NCBI GenBank assembly: GCA_964640055.1
Contig: CAZXFH010000003.1
Coordinates: forward strand, 52,632-116,631
DNA from: CAZXFH01 sp964640055
GTDB lineage: Bacteria; Fidelibacterota; UBA2242; JAFGTP01
Length of the DNA: 64,000 nucleotides
Reading direction: 5' to 3'
Part shown: positions 62,725-64,000 of the stretch, piece by piece
How positions within the stretch are numbered: position 1 is the first letter of the stretch
How the letters are laid out: every line of letters begins with the position of its first letter
Notes under the pieces: model-generated
What the model was told of the DNA's origin: nothing
Seen by the model: the letters and a program-made list of their open reading frames with translations, nothing else
Database searches by the model: none
Position numbers and translations under genes: made by a program

Positions 62725-62741
62725 CTCCCATTGATTGGGAG
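62725..62741. repeat. Short perfect hairpin, stem 2 of the cluster
   Basis: CTCCCA (62725-62730), loop TTGAT, TGGGAG (62736-62741). Only 5 nt after stem 1. Confidence 0.5.
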
Positions 62742-62750
62742 TAGTGATGC

Positions 62751-62799
62751 GCCCCGCACATGAAGCTCATCTCTTCAGTGCGGGGCTTTATTTATTAAC
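62751..62799 (+). terminator. Strong hairpin followed by T-rich tail (stem 3 of the cluster)
   Basis: GCCCCGCAC (62751-62759) pairs with GTGCGGGGC (62778-62786). After one bulged A, TGAAG (62761-62765) pairs with CTTCA (62773-62777), loop CTCATCT. The total is 14 bp, followed by TTTATTTATT. It reads as a rho-independent terminator on the plus strand, yet no forward gene lies upstream for kilobases; the closest candidate to be terminated is a non-coding transcript covering stems 1-3. Confidence 0.75.
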
Positions 62800-63189
62800 T
62801 TTAAATTCAACTTCTTTCCTTTCGTCTTTTCTTCATACTTTTAATATCAATAACAAAAAGCCTCTGCGCTTTATGCAAATTCTCATTCTCAACCCTTCTT
62901 TGGATTGTGAAAATAACTTCTCAATAAAAAATAGCATATTCAGTTACACAAAAAGTGCAACTTTACTTCTTACTTTTTCAATTCCACTCTTATTCAGGCG
63001 AATCAAAAGTGGAGTCTATATGACCCAATATCTATATTTATTTTATATTTTTCTTATATATTTGTCAACACTTTTTTTCAAATAAATATTAATACCATAT
63101 TGTAAATCATTAATATATCTGAATTTATCATTGACTTAACTTATCCAATTTAACACAGGATTTAAAAATGCTGTTTCTCTTAGATCTTT
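62800..63189. other. AT-rich intergenic stretch
   Basis: About 390 bp of strongly AT-rich DNA between the hairpin cluster and the split nuclease-like gene. An open frame that runs through it (62735-63085) starts inside a hairpin and is not supported as a gene. TTGACT at about 63132 could be part of a promoter for the following gene, but no clear -10 partner was found. Confidence 0.5.
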
Positions 63190-63843
63190 ATGCTAAAAAG
63201 AGAGACAGTAGTCAAAATTGCAGAATTTCTTAACAAAATACCGAAAAACTGGGATGGAAAAAAAGCAATTCTAGAGATGAAGAAAAATAATTTCAAGCAC
63301 TGGAAGCAAATGGAATGGATTGGCTTTTATTTTGAGTATCTCTGTCAATAATTTTTAAAAGGAATAATGAAATTCCATGTCATTAGCTATGGCAATACCT
63401 CTTTTGATGGATTTCTTGAAATACCTTTTGATTTTAAAGCTCATGCTATAAACACTGAAAACCACAAAATAGTGATTAATGATACTCAAGCTATTAAAAA
63501 AGCAATTGAGCAATATGGATGTGTGTTTACTATTATTGCTTTGGGAAAAGTCAAATATAATGATGAAAATCGCAGTTTTTATAAGTGGCATCAAAAGCTA
63601 AAAGGGGGTAAGTCAAAATATGAGATTGACAGAGAAAAAAGAAAGAGCTGGTCACGATTGAGGAAAGTAAGTTTTAATACTCAGGAAATAATCTTTGTAA
63701 AAATCAATAAATCCACCTTAGAAAGATGTGGCTCTTTTCAAAAAAACTTTAGAAATGCCAATGGCTCTCTGAGACGTTCAAAAGTCATGCTAAATTTAGA
63801 TAAACTAAAAGACCAGGAAATTATATATAAAATTCAATTCTAG
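63190..63843 (+). pseudogene. Restriction-endonuclease-like gene split by one in-frame TAA
   Basis: Two pieces lie in one frame. Piece 1 (63190-63351, 53 aa) ends HWKQMEWIGFYFEYLCQ-stop; piece 2 (63367-63843, 158 aa) begins MKFHVISYGNTSFDGFLEIP and continues FDFKAHAINTENHKIVIN. Only TAA plus five codons (FLKGI) separate them, and reading through gives a continuous sequence. YGNTSFDG...PFDFKAHA contains D and D-x-K spaced as in a PD-(D/E)XK nuclease. KWHQKLKGGKSKYE and SRLRKVSF follow. The sequence resembles type II restriction endonucleases from memory, not from a search. An AAAGGA site before the second ATG could allow the C-terminal part to be made. The region is AT-rich, suggesting transfer. 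Confidence 0.55.
63367..63843 (+). CDS. C-terminal part of the split nuclease-like gene, possibly re-initiated
   Basis: 158 aa. Contains the putative catalytic segment FDGFLEIPFDFKAHA and the downstream YNDENRSFYKWHQKLKGG. AAAAGGA precedes the ATG by 4 nt, so it could be translated by itself. If so, it would lack the first 58 residues (MLKRETVVKIAEF...EWIGFYFEYLCQ). Very lysine-rich and AT-biased compared with the rest of the window. Listed separately because automatic annotation will probably call only this part. Confidence 0.5.
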   Translation: MKFHVISYGNTSFDGFLEIPFDFKAHAINTENHKIVINDTQAIKKAIEQYGCVFTIIALGKVKYNDENRSFYKWHQKLKGGKSKYEIDREKRKSWSRLRKVSFNTQEIIFVKINKSTLERCGSFQKNFRNANGSLRRSKVMLNLDKLKDQEIIYKIQF

Positions 63844-63845
63844 AT

Positions 63846-63986
63846 ATTCATCCAATTTTCTAATTTTAACTGATTATTATTATAATATTCTAATAAATGC
63901 TGAAACACAACTTTTCCGTTTTTATTTAAATCTCCTAAAAGAAATTTTAGTAGTGTCAAAAGTTTTTCAATTATTTGTACCTTAAT
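63846..63986 (-). pseudogene. Coding-like reverse-strand fragment at the right edge
   Basis: On the reverse strand one frame reads continuously to TAG at about 63843 with the sequence VQIIEKLLTLLKFLLGDLNK followed by GKVVFQHLLEYYNN and LKLENWMNI, which looks like the C-terminus of a real protein. Upstream, the frame meets TGA at about 63987; a +1/-1 shift would continue as MIINELRYK. This suggests the end of a frameshifted or truncated gene that continues beyond the window. It converges on the nuclease-like gene. No function can be given. Confidence 0.3.
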
Positions 63987-64000
63987 TCATTTATAATCAT

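Noticed and set aside
62735..63085. Forward open frame of 116 codons
   Set aside because: It starts in the middle of the hairpin cluster and runs through AT-rich DNA; no supported start or homologous pattern.
1..64000. tRNA, rRNA or CRISPR arrays
   Set aside because: No cloverleaf, rRNA-like or regularly spaced direct-repeat pattern was seen in the intergenic regions on either strand.

Overview
The window reads as chromosomal core DNA of a Gram-negative bacterium of the FCB (Fibrobacteres-Chlorobi-Bacteroidetes) superphylum, probably one of its anaerobic or uncultured branches (Calditrichota, KSB1 or Marinimicrobia-like). The evidence is a type IX secretion-style C-terminal sorting domain on a giant surface protein, a full Kdo/LPS-export gene set, a Bacteroidetes-type serine palmitoyltransferase-like enzyme, Big_5-type Ig lipoproteins, a 2-oxoacid:ferredoxin oxidoreductase, and a membrane pyrophosphatase. 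The phylum assignment is inference from gene content only. No rRNA, tRNA, CRISPR array or intact transposase was seen.

Layout. 1-7.6 kb: the 3' end of hppA, a TrmO-like methyltransferase coupled to a degenerate retropepsin-like lipoprotein, a PEBP protein, then a forward run with an SPT-like enzyme, Ig-like lipoprotein, dapF, a GDP-mannose pyrophosphorylase and an 89-aa orphan. 7.6-13.5 kb: a reverse korDABC operon (2-oxoglutarate:ferredoxin oxidoreductase type) whose last gene is an unusual GlnD-like protein with two nucleotidyltransferase modules. 13.6-25 kb: an LD-carboxypeptidase, a TPR protein, two alpha/beta hydrolases, a SpoU methyltransferase-TlpA-CPBP-MgtE-glycosyltransferase run, and a Wzi-like outer-membrane protein. 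25-28 kb: a large hybrid histidine kinase.

28.2-40.9 kb holds a collinear reverse block of fourteen tightly packed genes: gatC-kdsB-pyrG-kdsA-kdsC-kdsD-lptC-lptB-rpoN-hflK-hflC-hslV-hslU-argF. It makes Kdo and the CTP that activates it, begins LPS export, and then passes to sigma-54, the HflKC membrane complex and the HslVU protease. 41-47 kb is forward: M29 aminopeptidase, L,D-transpeptidase-like protein, topA and glyS. 47.2-56.2 kb has a tiny tandem-repeat protein with its own promoter and terminator, a 1128-aa CPBP membrane protein built from a duplicated module, a GAF/HD-GYP protein, an RlmD-like methyltransferase and a 596-aa protein of unknown function.

56.7-64 kb is more accessory in character. 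A gene-poor stretch with a perfect palindrome is followed by the 1391-aa beta-helix secreted protein and a propeller-like lipoprotein. Then come three consecutive strong hairpins, a sharp shift to AT-rich DNA, and a restriction-endonuclease-like gene split by one in-frame TAA. A degraded reverse-strand coding fragment lies at the right edge.
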